Origin: Elgaria multicarinata webbii
Lineage: Eukaryota; Chordata; Lepidosauria; Squamata; Anguidae
DNA: 64,000 nt
Direction: 5' to 3'
Assembly: GCF_023053635.1 (NCBI RefSeq)
Contig: NC_086178.1
Location: forward strand, 89,512,226-89,576,225
Position numbers and translations under genes: made by a program. Below, in pieces: positions 1 through 10,975 of this stretch (position 1 is its first letter; each line of letters opens with the position of its first letter). The notes beneath the pieces were generated by a model that ran no database searches, was not told where the DNA came from, and was given only the letters and a program-made list of their open reading frames with translations.

Positions 1-1740
1 TCATGGGTGGGAGGTTTAAAAGGATTCCAAGAAAGACATGTGACGGCATCACACCAGCAGTTTATCACACACTCGCCATTCCTGGTATGTGGTTTTGCAG
101 CATGGTACTCACATGACGTTATCCCTGTCCTGCACTCATCTCGCCCCTTCCCCTCCCCCCTTGTTGCATTTTATTTTGGTGTGGGGAAAGTCTGGATATT
201 TTCCCCTCTTTTTCCTTTGTTGAGGGTGTGTGGTAATGGAATCTTGCTGACAAAAGGGGAGGGCAGGGTGGTTCTCTTCCAGCATGTCATTGTGCTCCAA
301 ACCCACCTCTGCCTGCAGAAAGGGAGCCCAGAAGAAACCTTAAAAGTAATTGCTAGAAAACAAAACCAGAGTGAGGAGGGGAAAGAGCCCACGCTCATCA
401 GAGTACCACAACCCAACCCATGAACTGGAGAAGGAAGGAGAAGGGGCAGGGTGAAGTGAAGAGCAAACAAGCGAAAACCCACGTGAAAGGGGCTGTGTGT
501 GATTGAGTCCTTGACACGCTTATGAAACTGAGGTAAAAAACGCGGAGTCAAACCAGAAAGAAAAAAATAGGTGTGATGAAGCCTATAGACAGTCCTGTTC
601 CTGATGACGACAATGGAAGTTCCCAAAATGGACTTAGGGCATGGGCGGGCTACCCACGGCCCAAATCCAAAAGAGGAGAAGTGACACACAAGGGAATCCC
701 GTTGAGAACTGTGACCACAGGTAGTCATTAAGGGGATTAGGGGAGCAACAGCTGTGCACTTCCCTAAGCCATGGGCAGGGAGACAGGATAGGAATACAAG
801 TTTTTCCTGATGGCTTTTGGAAGATAACCCTGTTTGTTTGCTGAACCCAATTCTGAATCAAACCAAGCAGTGTGTGTGTTCATCTCTAACCCCAAGCACA
901 TCCACACCTTTTCACAGGAATCCTGAACTATCTATTAGCCAGATCACACAAGGCAACATCTTCCAGACTATAAAAGTATAGCCCTTACAAATCAAGTCCT
1001 AGAGAACTTAAAAAAAGCCAAACAAGACAGAAAAAATGCAGAGATGCTATGCCACTATCGTGTTTAGCACAGCATCTGGGACAGTGATGGGACTTTAAGC
1101 CCTGGGCTGTTATTCCATTTGTGCTTGTTAGAGACAGAGTAAACACATCCCAAAGATATTATCAAATAGCTACCTAATATTTCTGTACAATGGATGCCCA
1201 TCCTCAGTCACTGGCTTGAGACCAAGAGGTCAGCTACCTTACCGGACAGCCTGAGAGCCAACTGGGACCTGCAAATGCCTAGTTAGCCCCTTACTCAACT
1301 ACGCCTAGAAAAGGAGGTTTTTAGTTATACCCAACTTACAACTAGCTTCAGGACATAAAAACTGAGAGATGCATGTGGGTTGTGCCACCCACTCACATTT
1401 CTTGCCATGCATAACTTCCTCCAAGGACAAGGAATGGGTTTAAACTTTCAGTATCGCACAGCTACAACTACTCTGGGAGGTGGTATTTAAGGTTAGGAGA
1501 ACTTGGTCCTTTACCCATAGATTTAGTTACCAATCCACTTCCGGAGGTACAGCATCAAACGAGATGGCCCCAGCCTGAGAATTGGGCTCAGCTTTCTGGC
1601 AACGTCTGGGAAGTTGACCGATTGTTTACAACAAACCTATTGTGATAGGTTACACAGATTAGCTTCCCAGTGTTTTGTGGTAGAGTTCAGTGTTTATAAT
1701 CCCCAATAAAACAAATAGCTGATGACATTCAAGTGCAAAG
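1..1740. other. Intergenic, no gene recognised
   Basis: No coding exon, RNA gene or full mobile element could be recognised. Open frames of up to 185 codons near positions 7-861 overlap on both strands, have no family resemblance I know and are probably chance. The downstream end of IPMK faces this region. Confidence 0.5.
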
Positions 1741-1882
1741 GGCCATAGCTCAGTGTGAGTCCATGAGTTGCATGCAGAAGGTCCCAGGTTCAATCCCCAG
1801 GTAGGGCAAGGAAAGGTTCCTTACTGAAACCCTGCCAGTCAGTGTCAACAATACTGAGCTAGCATGACTCAGTAGAAGGTTA
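1741..1882 (+). repeat. tRNA-derived SINE
   Basis: The head resembles a tRNA gene: an A-box-like TAGCTCAGTGTG near 1746 and a B box GGTTCAATCCC at 1788-1798. The body, with 'GCCAGTCAGTGTCAACAATA' followed by 'CTGAGCTAG' and 'GACTCAGTA', is typical of a reptile SINE family. It is diverged and is not a working tRNA: the acceptor and anticodon arms do not fold and the sequence runs on past the tRNA end. Related copies are at 17470-17680 and, reversed, at 47400-47535. Confidence 0.75.
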
Positions 1883-2049
1883 TACCTATACCAAAGCCCT
1901 TAGCACATTGCTTTGGCCAAGGGACAGACCCAAGGCTAGAAGTCATATGAAGACATGATCCCAGCAATATTTGCAAGTCAGAGGCTTAGTGTTATAAAAG
2001 TCATGGTAGACAAGAGGTCAAGATTCATGATAAATCCAGGCAAGGAAGT

Positions 2050-2870
2050 ATTCCAAGCACTAAAGACACTGGTCTCATTAAAGGCTCTTCAGCCTGTACA
2101 ACATTAAGTACATGGGAGTTGCTGCTGAGGTCCCTCTTCTAAGTATATATCTTGACAAGGAAATCTGACCCATAAGCAGGCACTCCATTGAATACTACAT
2201 TGTTCTTCCTTCTTTATTTGATATCTTAACCTGGGTGACACCCTTGAAGCTCCCTCCCTTGCAGAGTCTTCCTCCTCCTCAGTTCCCACAGCAGGTATCT
2301 CAAGTTGTACATCAGAGGTCTGATTCAAGGCCATCTCTTGCAGCTGTGGCTGATAAAAGAGTAACATCCTCCTGCAGCCTGCCATCAGGTGAGAAGTCAG
2401 GCAGAACCATACTCTCAGGCCCTGAGCTTCCCCCGACTGTACAGGATTCTAAACCATTCTTGTCAGATTCCAAATCGGACTCTGTTTCCAAAGTTGTCAG
2501 ACCCACAGTGGCACTTGGGCCAGTCCCAGCACTGAGGCAGGCAGTGTCAGAGGCTATTATAAATTGAGAGATCAAGGGGTAAGAGGTTATAAGTAGATAG
2601 ATACATTCTCCTTCCCACCCACAACCCAATCCATAGTTCCTTGCACAAATGTATCACAGCTGCATCTTCAAAAGCAAGGATTCACCACATTTTGGCTTAG
2701 GACATTCTGCTTCCTGACTCCTAGCTGAGCAGAGCAGAGCAGAGGAGCTGCCCCAGCTAAACTAGAAGCTACAAAAGGAATACAGCTCCCAGAAAGAATG
2801 TGAACAGGGAGGGCAAACAGGAGTTTGTCAGGCGGAGTTCAGCAGGGGAGGTCAAGGGAGAGATCCCTAA
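2050..2870. other. Unassigned stretch with overlapping open frames
   Basis: Open frames of 93-110 codons lie on both strands at 2104-2629 (acidic and Ser-rich on the minus strand). I do not recognise a protein family and see no start context or splice sites that make a gene. It could be a decayed mobile-element coding piece. Confidence 0.3.
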
Positions 2871-2872
2871 AA

Positions 2873-2873
2873 A

Positions 2874-2925
<52 letters not shown>
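2873..2925. repeat. (ATT)n microsatellite
   Basis: About 17 uninterrupted ATT units. It probably marks the tail of a lost LINE or SINE copy, because several LINE tails in this window end in TAA or ATT runs. Confidence 0.95.
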
Positions 2926-2926
<1 letters not shown>

Positions 2927-3018
2927 GAGCACAAGAAGCCCGTGTGGAAAAAGCGTAGGATACAAGCGAGTTAAGCAACTGGACAAGAAAAGGTAAGTGA
3001 ACTTACTTATCTATTTAA

Positions 3019-3055
3019 TTTAGATTATAAATGAGGTAATCATTTATAATCTAAA
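3019..3055. repeat. Perfect 16-bp inverted repeat, 5-nt loop
   Basis: TTTAGATTATAAATGA at 3019-3034 is matched exactly by its reverse complement at 3040-3055, with GGTAA between. It is AT-rich and intergenic. It may be the heart of a small palindromic transposon or a cruciform-forming site; no function can be assigned. Confidence 0.9.
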
Positions 3056-3537
3056 ATTCATAAACAGCTTCTGAAGCCAAAACAAGGCCAAAGCAAAGGG
3101 AGCTAAATCGCAGAGGAGTAATCATGTACAAACTTACAGTAGAGAGCTAAATATCAGGGAAGGAATCCAGCAAGAACATACAGTTCTTGCTGTAAGATTA
3201 CAGAGTAGTTGAAAAGAAAACCCATCTACATATTTTAACTAATCCCAAGTTATAAGGGAGGGGGAAGCAATTCGTAGCTCTATATTGATAGGAGCCACTG
3301 TACAGGACCAAGTTTTGGAGGTGTCTGCTTAGAAATAGAAAAGAGTTTACACTAGCCTCAGTTTGGTGCCTTAAACAGCATTCTACATAAACCAAGCATA
3401 AGAATTCAGCTTATCACTTAGCTAAAACAACAACATATACACAGAAAAAAATAGAATAAAAAGACTCATTCCTTGCTTGTTTCAGTTTAGGCTCAGGTCT
3501 TAGACCCTAGAGAGCAACCCATTAAGTATAGCAAGTT

Positions 3538-3827
3538 AGGCTGACCATATGAAAAGGAGGACAGGGCTCCTGCATCTTTAACAGTTGCATAGAAAAGGAC
3601 TATACAACTATACATAAGAAAAGGACCGCCTTGTGGGGCAAATTGAAGAGCTTGAGGGCCAGATGTCCACACTGGGGCTGACCCTCACACAGGTAGAAGG
3701 AGAGGTGCGGCAGCGGCAGCTGGGAGTGACGGAGCAGGAGCAGGCCCCTGCGTGAAGGGGCGCACGGTGGAGCTTACAACTGTTAAAGGTACAGGAGCCC
3801 TGTCCTCCTTTTCATATGGTCAGCCTA
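3538..3827. mobile_element. Palindromic-ended hAT-like MITE with GC-rich cargo
   Basis: The two ends are inverted copies of about 48 bp: AGGCTGACCATATGAAAAGG at the left is mirrored by a right end finishing in CATATGGTCAGCCTA. Flanks AGCAAGTT and CGCAAGTA agree at 6 of 8 positions, which fits an old 8-bp hAT-type target duplication. The ends are shared with the 328-bp element at 49240-49567, but the middle is different: about 130 bp of GC-rich sequence with an open frame (3624-3755) that is not part of the sister copy. Confidence 0.85.
3624..3755 (+). pseudogene. Possible captured coding fragment inside the MITE
   Basis: This stretch reads for 43 codons before a stop and would give a Glu/Gln/Leu-rich, heptad-like peptide (for example VGQIEELEGQ and QVEGEVRQRQ). 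GC content is far above the AT-rich flanks. It is flanked by the MITE ends and has no start codon or splice sites of its own, so if it is coding in origin it is a captured piece of a coiled-coil gene. The donor is not recognised. Chance openness of 43 codons in GC-rich DNA is a real alternative. Confidence 0.35.
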
Positions 3828-4109
3828 CGCAAGTAGGCTTTAGAAATCAACTTATTTTTCATCTTTGGTTTAAAGAAAACCCCATACACATATGGAAATA
3901 AGACCCTCTCTTTGCTAGCTTCATTTTAGGCTCAGCAGGGTGAGGAAGCCAGAGTGGTAAACTCTTCCCTTCCCTACTCAGAGTAAGTAACTTTAAATTA
4001 AAACCAATGAACAAACACTAAGCTCTAAATTAACTCCCTACTTTCTCCCAGTAACAGAGTTCTAGCAAACAAACCCTGTAACAACAATAATAATTTAGAA
4101 AACCCCATT

Positions 4110-4476
4110 TATGACGGTAGAATGCCAGCAGGAGTGTGGGGGCTTCCCAGTGTATTGCACTGAGTGTCGTATGTATGATTAGTTGCCTGCTGGACAGAAA
4201 TCATGGGGGTGTGCTCAGTGTAATGAGCTCCTGGCTCTCAGGGAACAAGTTCGTTCCCTTGAGGCCAAGGTTGCTGACCTGGAGAAGTTAAGAGAGGTTG
4301 ATAGATGAAACCTTCAGGGACCTAACAGCGATGCCCCACTCCTTTGGTGACAACTTCTCTGCTGTCACGGAGAAGGAGGGACTCGGGGAAGGAGGGCGTC
4401 ACTCTGAGGAAGAGGGAAAGGATCCCTTAGAAGGGACTCTTTCCTCAGGAGAGGTGCAAATACCGTCTTGCACCAA
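4110..4476 (+). repeat. LINE first-ORF-like fragment
   Basis: The translation shows a Cys-rich segment (CAQCNELLALREQVRSLEAK near 4218-4277) running into a coiled coil and then an acidic, Ser/Glu-rich frame (4298-4570). This layout is like the first ORF of CR1-type LINEs. The match is from memory of the layout, not a search. It is interrupted and non-functional, and the SINE at 4477 follows directly. Confidence 0.4.
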
Positions 4477-4690
4477 GGAGCCAGTGTGGTGTAGTGACTA
4501 CTGGGAGTCGGGTGATTCAGGTTCTAGTCCCCACTCGGCCATGGAAACCCACTGGGTGACTTTGGGGTAGTCACAGAGTCTCAGCCCAACCCACCTCACA
4601 GGGTTGTTGTTGTGAGAATAAAGTGGAGAGGATTATTTTTCCTTGCAGGAAAAAAAGTGGGATATAAATGCAATAATAAATAAATAAATG
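4477..4690 (+). repeat. tRNA-derived SINE with LINE-like tail
   Basis: Typical squamate tRNA-SINE: A-box-like TGGTGTAGTGACTACTGGGA, B box GGTTCTAGTCC at 4520-4530, then CACTCGGCCATG, the phrase CCTCACAGGGTTGTTG, and a 3' end GTGGGATATAAATGCAATAA followed by TAAA repeats. The same family appears at 34035-34235 and, split by a MITE, at 47606-47850. Confidence 0.8.
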
Positions 4691-4740
4691 AGGGTTTCCT
4701 TCAAAAAATGTAAGTCTTGCCCAAGTGAGGAAAATAAAAG

Positions 4741-4965
4741 GGAGCACAATGGCTACTAGCCCTGATGGTTGTGTGCTATCTCCAGTATTCGAGGCAGTAA
4801 GCCTGTGTGCACCAGTTGCAGGGAAACATGGGCAGGAGGGTGCCGTTGCACCATGTCCTGCCTTGTTGGTCCCTGGCCAATAGCTGGTTGGCCACTGTGT
4901 GAACAGAGTGCTGGGCTAGATGGACCCTTGGTCTGATCTAGCAGGGGACTTCTGTTCTTATGACA
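4741..4965 (+). repeat. Reptile interspersed repeat (SINE-like)
   Basis: Begins with AATGGCTACTAGCCCTGATG and ends with CTAGATGGACCCTTGGTCTG followed by TTCTTATG. A second copy is at 57810-58038. The family is common in lizard genomes; I cannot name it with certainty. Confidence 0.65.
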
Positions 4966-5069
4966 TTATGATCCCATTTCGTTCATATTTCAGCCATTAC
5001 TTACTTGGTTTCTTCTTTTTGACCCAGAAGGATGTCCAGGTATCTTTGCTTCTGTCTTCAATCAAGGTA

Positions 5070-5138
5070 CAAGTAGAACAGCCCAGAGAGCTTCAGATAT
5101 TGGGCGGTATAAAAATGCAATAAATAAATAAATACAGT
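5070..5138 (+). repeat. L2-type LINE 3' end (hairpin family A)
   Basis: AGCCCAGAGAGCTTCAGATA TTGGGCGGTATAAAAATG then (TAAA)n. Only the extreme 3' end is kept, as usual for 5'-truncated target-primed insertions. The part before the tail folds as a GC stem-loop. Confidence 0.8.
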
Positions 5139-5279
5139 CAGTTTAAACAGAAGCATTGACCAGAGGCTGACTTGAGTATGGGATACAACTGGTGTGAGGA
5201 TGAGCTCAATGATTTCCTCCAGAAGGTCTGGGGAATGCATAGTTCAGCCTTCCAAACTGATGTCTTCTGGCAGGCCTAC

Positions 5280-5430
5280 CCAGATTTTTTTTAACATGCT
5301 CAATTGTTGTTATAATATTGTATTATTTTTATATGTTTTAAACCAGTTTTATGCATTTTATTGTGATTTTGTATTTAATGTTGTTCCCCGCCTCGATCCA
5401 GAGGGAGAAGTGGGTAAGAAATATTCTATT
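5280..5430 (+). repeat. LINE 3' end (family D)
   Basis: AT-rich 3' UTR followed by TTCCCCGCCTCGATCCAGAG and GGAGAAGTGGGTAAGAA. The same family with its TAAA tail is at 28905-29215. Here the tail is replaced by the 107-bp tandem array that starts at 5431. Confidence 0.65.
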
Positions 5431-5842
5431 CTGCCATCTTGGCCCTGTGGGGAAGAAGAAGGACCGAGGGGACAGGAGCAGGCAGAAGTAACATCGGGGC
5501 CTGCTCCTGCTGGACTCTTCCCCCCCCCCAGGGCAAACTGCCATCTTGGCCCTGTGGGGAAGAAGAAGGACCGAGGGGACAGGAGCAGGCAGAAGTAACA
5601 TCGGGGCCTGCTCCTGCTGGACTCTTCCCCCCCCCCACAGGGCAAACTGCCATCTTGGCCCTGTGGGGAAGAAGAAGGACCGAGGGGACAGGAGCAGGCA
5701 GAAGTAACATCGGGGCCTGCTCCTCTTGGACTCTTCCCCCACCCCCACAGGGCAAACTGCCATCTTGGCCCTGTGGGGAAGAAGAAGGACCGAGGGGACA
5801 GGAGCAGGCAGAAGTAACATCGGGGCCTGCTCCTGCTGGAGA
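5431..5842. repeat. 107-110 bp tandem repeat, about 3.8 copies
   Basis: Units start at 5431, 5538, 5647 and 5757 with CTGCCATCTTGGCCCTGTGG. They are nearly identical and differ mainly in the length of a C-run (8-10 C, or interrupted by A). The unit includes GGGGAAGAAGAAGGACCGAG. Because the period is not a multiple of three and the frames conflict, the open frames across it (up to 191 codons) are by-products of repetition. Confidence 0.95.
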
Positions 5843-5889
5843 CTCTCTCTCTCTCTCTCTCCTTTCTCTCTCCTCCCTCCCTCCCTCCT

Positions 5890-6015
5890 TGACTCCTTTT
5901 CCTTGTGTGTCATGTCTTTATTAGATTGTAAGCCTGAGGGCAGGGACTGTCTTTTTTGCTAAGTGTAAGCCGCTCCGAGAGCCTTTTTTGGCTGAGGAGC
6001 GGGGTATAAGTATGA

Positions 6016-6050
<35 letters not shown>

Positions 6051-6052
6051 AT
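5890..6052 (+). repeat. LINE 3' end (hairpin family B) with (TAAA)n tail
   Basis: TGTCATGTCTTTATTAGATTGTAAGCC leads to AAGCCGCTCCGAGAGCC then TTTTTTGGCTGAGGAGCGGG and a run of TAAA at 6019-6051. CCGCTCC and GGAGCGG can pair. A second copy of the same end is at 29440-29518 and a decayed one at 35130-35245. Confidence 0.8.
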
Positions 6053-7004
6053 ATTCTATTTTGTAACCCTGGTGTCCTGCACATGTGTTGGATTACAACT
6101 CCCAGGTTCCCTATCCAGCAAGATGAAGCTGTAGTCCAACACATCTGGAGGGTAGTAGTTTGAGCAAGGCTGGAGTAGGGACTGTGTCTATTGAGATATT
6201 GAATTTTAAAAAGACAACATATTGCAAAGAATGAGTGTTTCAGCCTCTTCTTCTGAGCTGATGAATTAAAATAAAAATTACATGATACACTCCAATACCA
6301 AAGCTCAGGGGGGAGTTGGCCAGAGTCCTTCTACATTTTTGACCTCCTGCAATTTTCCACACGTCATTCACCCCACAACAGAAAAGTTTCATGGGAGTGT
6401 GAAGTTTTCTGCATTTTGTTCAAGGCAAATAAGACACAACAGGGGCCACTACAAGCACAAGTAGAAAGTGACAACATGTAGGCCCTACTTAGTATACCGA
6501 GTGCATTAGACCCAAATCAGATGGAAACTCCCATGAATTATAGCACCCGTATAACAGCAGGCAGTATTTATTGTGCTATGACCATGACAGCAATTTCACA
6601 ATGGACTACAAACACCACCAAAATAGAACAGACTGAAGGAGATCACCAATGTCATCTTGATGCCCCTACAAAAAGAATAAGCTGTTGTCCCCATCGCTAG
6701 AACACTGGATGTCTTTATTTTAGAAGCAAACAACAAATCAGTTAGGAAAACAATATTCATGTGGCAATAAGGGTAATGGGGGGTGCCTCTGTTGGGTTTT
6801 CCCAGGGTGTGATATCCACACGTTCCTTGCCTGCAGAAATAGAAAGGATTTAAATATTGCATGCACGTCAAAAGAAATTGTTTTAAAGAGGGGGGAAACG
6901 GAGTTTGTTCTATGTTTTTTTCCTTCATCTTTATTGTCAATTTCTTAGAGAAGCACCAACTTTCACCACTTTGCACTTCCTACTTCTGAGAAGTTATACA
7001 ATTG

Positions 7005-7372
7005 AGTTTTAGAGTTGGGAGGGGCTTTGAATGTTTCTAGCCCAACTCAGCACAGGAATTATCTTGCAACTACAGCATTCCTGACACATGGCTGCCCAGC
7101 CACTTCTTAAATACCTCCCGAGGTAGCCTGTTCCACTGTCAAAACAGTTCTTGCTGTTAGGAAGTTCCCCTAATGTTTCCTTGAAATCTGCTTCCTTGCA
7201 CTTTCCACCCATTAGTTTTAGCCCTGCCCTTTGGAGTATCAGAGAACAAGTCTGCTCTACTTTCTACATGACAGACATTTGAAAGTAACGAACACATCTT
7301 CTTACTCTTCTCTTGTCCAAGCTAAACATATTCAGTTCTTTCAAGCATTCCTCATAGGACTTTGTTTTCAGA
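7005..7372 (-). repeat. CR1 LINE, 3' part, reversed
   Basis: Read on the minus strand it has the familiar end of the CR1 second ORF: '...AGCAGACTTGTTCTCTGATACTCCAAAGGGCAGGGC', 'AGGAAC TTCCTAACAGCAAGAACTG', 'CAGTGGAACAGGCTACCTC' and then the 3' UTR with a GAGTTGGGCTAGAAACATTC-type ending. It is diverged and carries no intact frame. Confidence 0.8.
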
Positions 7373-7679
7373 TCACCCTATCCCGTGGCTATTTGCTTCT
7401 TTCAAGATTTTTGTACAGCCTGAAAAAACCTTTTCATCAAGAACCAAAATTAATGAGATCGAGTAGCGGCACTCCATAGCCTGTAAATTCCCTTGCTGTG
7501 AGAAAAAGAAAAAGAGACGTTTAAGCAGAACTTTCCAGTTCATTCCATGTGAAATGGTGCATATACGAGGCTGGCTACTATGTCTGAAATGCAAAGAAAG
7601 CAATCTTGTACTAAAAATCAGAGATCTGTATAAAAAGCTTCAAGACATCAGAGGATTTTTTTTCAAACGTCCTTATGCA

Positions 7680-7750
7680 GCCTTTCCCAACATGGTGTCC
7701 TCCAGATGTATTGGTCTATAAGTCCCATCATTCTCAGGCAGCATAGTCAT
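7680..7750. mobile_element. Fragment of palindromic hAT-like MITE ('ACTACAACTCCC' family)
   Basis: GCCTTTCCCAACATGGTGTC then CTCCAGATGTATTGGTCTAT and AAGTCCCATCATTCTCAGGC. It is one arm of the family seen complete at 42740-42875 and 47624-47780. Confidence 0.6.
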
Positions 7751-8159
7751 TGGCCTGTTCTCATGGTTCTCCTCTTGTTTCACTGGCTTATATGCGTTTG
7801 AGCTAGTACATAAAATTATTTATGATCCTTTCTTTGCACAAATGCGTGGATATCATACTTGTTCTCAGTGGTGGCATCAGAAAAAAAATAAGGTGGTGCG
7901 GAGGCAAAAGAAAGGACAAAGTCCATTTCAGGGGAGGGAGCAGTTTTTTCACAAGTTAGATTGTTGAAAGATAAATCACCATTAAGCATTTCAAAGTTTT
8001 CTAGGTGAGGTATAGAGTAAAAACAAGAGAGTTCCTGTCTGCAGGCTTACAATCCAATAGACGAAATGCAAAAAAGGTGAGTATATCTTTGAAAGTTAAG
8101 TAATTGTTCTTATAATGGCTAGTGAAAATGAGGCAGTGGAAGAGCTGCATAGAGGTTTG

Positions 8160-8420
8160 GAGAGGCAAATGGCAGCTAGTCTTTCTGCCAAGCTGATGGA
8201 GTGGGCCCTTCTATAATAAAAAGCTGTTCAAGTGCCATCTAAAAAAAGGTAAGGGTGTCCAACAAGCTCCCTCCCTAGGGAGAGAATTCCGTAACTGTAG
8301 TGCCACCACTGAGAAGGTCCTGGCCCTAGTATCACACCAATTAGATTGTCCCCAGGAACCCCATGTGCCTTTGCCTCTGTCTCCCCCACTACTTGTTGCC
8401 TCCCCCTTTCAACGTTTGTA
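8160..8420. repeat. LINE coding-region fragment
   Basis: Contains phrases that recur in lizard L2/CR1-like LINE copies (AAAAAGCTGTTCAAGTGCCA; GTGCCACCACTGAGAAGGTC CTGGCCCTAGT). Weak, old match; no frame kept. Confidence 0.4.
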
Positions 8421-8684
8421 CTGTAAATTCCTCAGGACAAGGACCAGTCTCTTACTTACCTTACTGCATAAAATGCTGTGTACATTGACACTAAGTATTA
8501 ATAACTTGAATATAAGTTTGAAGGACTTGGTAGTACTCACTCGTCAGTAACTTGGAGCTGAATAGTTTAGAGAGAATTCTCAGCTGCCAACGAATTACAA
8601 AGGTTGGGGGAATGTCTTGTTATATTCAAAGCAATACTGCTTAAAGATCAAAGACTTAATGCAATCAAGTTAACTTAAAGAAAA

Positions 8685-8690
8685 TTTAAT
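8685..8690 (-). terminator. Candidate distal poly(A) signal (ATTAAA) for IPMK
   Basis: ATTAAA on the minus strand at the edge of the repeat-poor block downstream of IPMK. Chosen only by position; AT-rich DNA contains such hexamers by chance. Confidence 0.3.
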
Positions 8691-10202
8691 AGTCAGCCAG
8701 ATATACAGCTATTAGAATTACCTAAATGTCACATAAATTACAAAAGAATTGGTATATAGCATAATAATTTTTAAACTATAAAATAATCAATACCTCTGTA
8801 GTCCAACAACAAGCTCCCCAGAAGTATCATTTACAGTCAAACACACAAAAACTAACAAAGGACATTGCGTAACACAATCCAGACTTCTTCAGTCAGAGAA
8901 AATGAGACCAGACTAATACATTCATTCAGATGCAATACATTTAAACTGCAAGATTTCTCCCTCCCACCCGCCCCATACCACCAGTTTACACAGCTCTAGG
9001 TGCAATTACACATGCTTCCATATATTTTCCAGTACAATTCCCAGAGTATTAAAGTGCTTATGTGCACTCTGGTTTCATTCATATTCAGGTGTGCAATATC
9101 ATCATATTTGGACATTTTAGTTCAAAGTCAGTTCAGCCAGTTGAGATATTTTATATCCAGTGCCAATATTTATACATGTTTTAAAAGCATATGTAGACAG
9201 TGATTTAGACAATGTGTGTAAATGTACATTTGTTCCCAATACCACTGTTCCTTTCTCTTTCCTGTTGCTGGATTTTATATAAAGATTAATCTACAACGCA
9301 ATGATAAACTCTAAATATACAGACTCATTTCTACAAAACTAAGGCAAAAGAAATTAACTTCCTATTTGTATGTTAAAACCTAATCAGAACTGCTGTTAAG
9401 CCAAGAGTAGTACAAATGTTCATAGTATGAAAGTTTTAAATGTGCATTAACTTTTCAGTTAACAAAACTGTTACTCACAATTACAAATGTGCAGTATTTA
9501 GTTCATGAATATGCAATGGAATATTTCACAGTTGAATGGTTCACCATTCTATGTTCCAATTCAATGGTTTATGAACATAAGTAATGGGTACAAAACAGGC
9601 AAAACAAAATTAAATGTAAGGCTTCTGAATGGACATGATCTGCAAGAATTACACTTCGAGGAAATAAGTGTTTGGTTCAGTCTGAATTATAAATTTACTG
9701 CTACCTCATCTAGCTAAACTCTTGAATCTTCAAATCACTTTCCATGCATTATGCTATAAAAGCTTATTTCAAAGAGACTCACATACAGCTAGTTTCATAA
9801 AACCTAAGGACCGATTCACAGTCAGATAGTTGGGGACCTCCTGCCTTTTCAGAAATGCAAATTCATTTATTCCTGTTCAGCACCAAGAAGACACATAACT
9901 GCATATGATTTGTGTATTAAGTTCCCAGTTTTTTGAATGACAGCAGCATGTCACTGGTCAGCAACTAATTCTGAAGGAGGGCCACTTGAGAAACAGTTCA
10001 GGAGGTCGGGTAAGGCCCTAATTCCCACACTTCCCGGTGCCCTGCTCCCAAGTTACTATTGCTACAGATGCCACATCTCCTCAACCTTTTTGGTTTCTTG
10101 GTTGATAAATGCAGAGCCAGACAACACCCCTTAATAAGGGGAAATTTCTAGCTGGGGTGGAGGAGGGTTGAGTTCAGAATATGCAATTCGCTCATGATTC
10201 AT

Positions 10203-10395
10203 GGGCCTGTACAGACAATGCACTAAGTCATGGTTAGGCCGCTAACCCTTTTGCAGCAAACGGTTAGTGAGCATGTTTAAACCGTGGTTGTGTAGCCACC
10301 ATGGTTAGGAATGGTTCACACAACACGCTAAGCCATAATGTTTAGCTCAAAATGTTTAACTACCATGGCTTAGCATGTCGTCTGAACAGGGTCAC
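10203..10395. mobile_element. Palindromic MITE
   Basis: Left end GGGCCTGTACAGACAATGCA with CTAAGTCATGGTTAGG is mirrored by the right end CTACCATGGCTTAGCATGTC GTCTGAACAGGGTC. Internal sequence repeats the 'CATGGTTAG' theme on both strands. No clear target duplication. It lies within the presumed IPMK 3' UTR. Confidence 0.6.
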
Positions 10396-10883
10396 TATAA
10401 TATTGAAATTGAGCACATAGTCTGACAATTTTCTATATGAACTATTTTTTAGGATAAACAGAATATAAAATATTAGAGCAATGCTCCCTAAATAGTGGGA
10501 CATCAATATAATCAAACTCTCCCTTAAAGCATTCTATTACACCACATTAGATGCTATGTGAGGTCATTTAAAAGGTACCAAACCTGAAGCAGAAGGCACT
10601 CAGCAGGGACGGTTATTGCAAAGTGTAAAACATTTAAAAATAATTTAAAATAGTTAATATGGACAGATAGAAAGGAGTTAATTTGTACTAGCTGCAGTCC
10701 TTTAAAAGGTTCCATTTTAAAATGGTTTAGGTTCAAGACCTATAGTGGTTGTGCCCTTCTTTCTTCCTAAATTAGTATTTGATACTGAATACATGTCTCA
10801 CAAAATTTGTGCAGCACTTTACACTTCAACAAACCACTCACATTCCTATTTAACCCTTATTCAGTTCTACTATGCAGATGAAA

Positions 10884-10975
10884 GCAACAATCTTACGCAC
10901 ACATTAGGGAGTAAGTCCCACTGAACTCAGGGAGATTTACTTCCAGGTAAGCATACATTGGATCATATTGTAATC
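10884..10975. mobile_element. Short palindromic repeat ('TCCCACTGAACTCA' family)
   Basis: A roughly 90-bp palindromic element: GCACACATTAGGGAGTAAGT then CCCACTGAACTCAGGGAGAT and TTACTTCCAGGTAAGCATAC. Relatives are at 42130-42240, 54692-54782, 58108-58165 and 60176-60266. Confidence 0.6.

Noticed and set aside
1741-1812. tRNA-like sequence as a real tRNA gene
   Set aside because: B box is good but arms do not pair and the sequence continues into a SINE body.
2312-2629. Acidic 105-codon frame as a gene
   Set aside because: Overlapping frames on both strands, no recognised family, no promoter or splice context.
5431-5842. CRISPR-like array
   Set aside because: Direct repeats without unique spacers, in a vertebrate genome.
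5338-5913. 191-codon minus-strand open frame and several overlapping ones
   Set aside because: They run across the 107-110 bp tandem array in conflicting frames; openness comes from repetition of a stop-poor unit.
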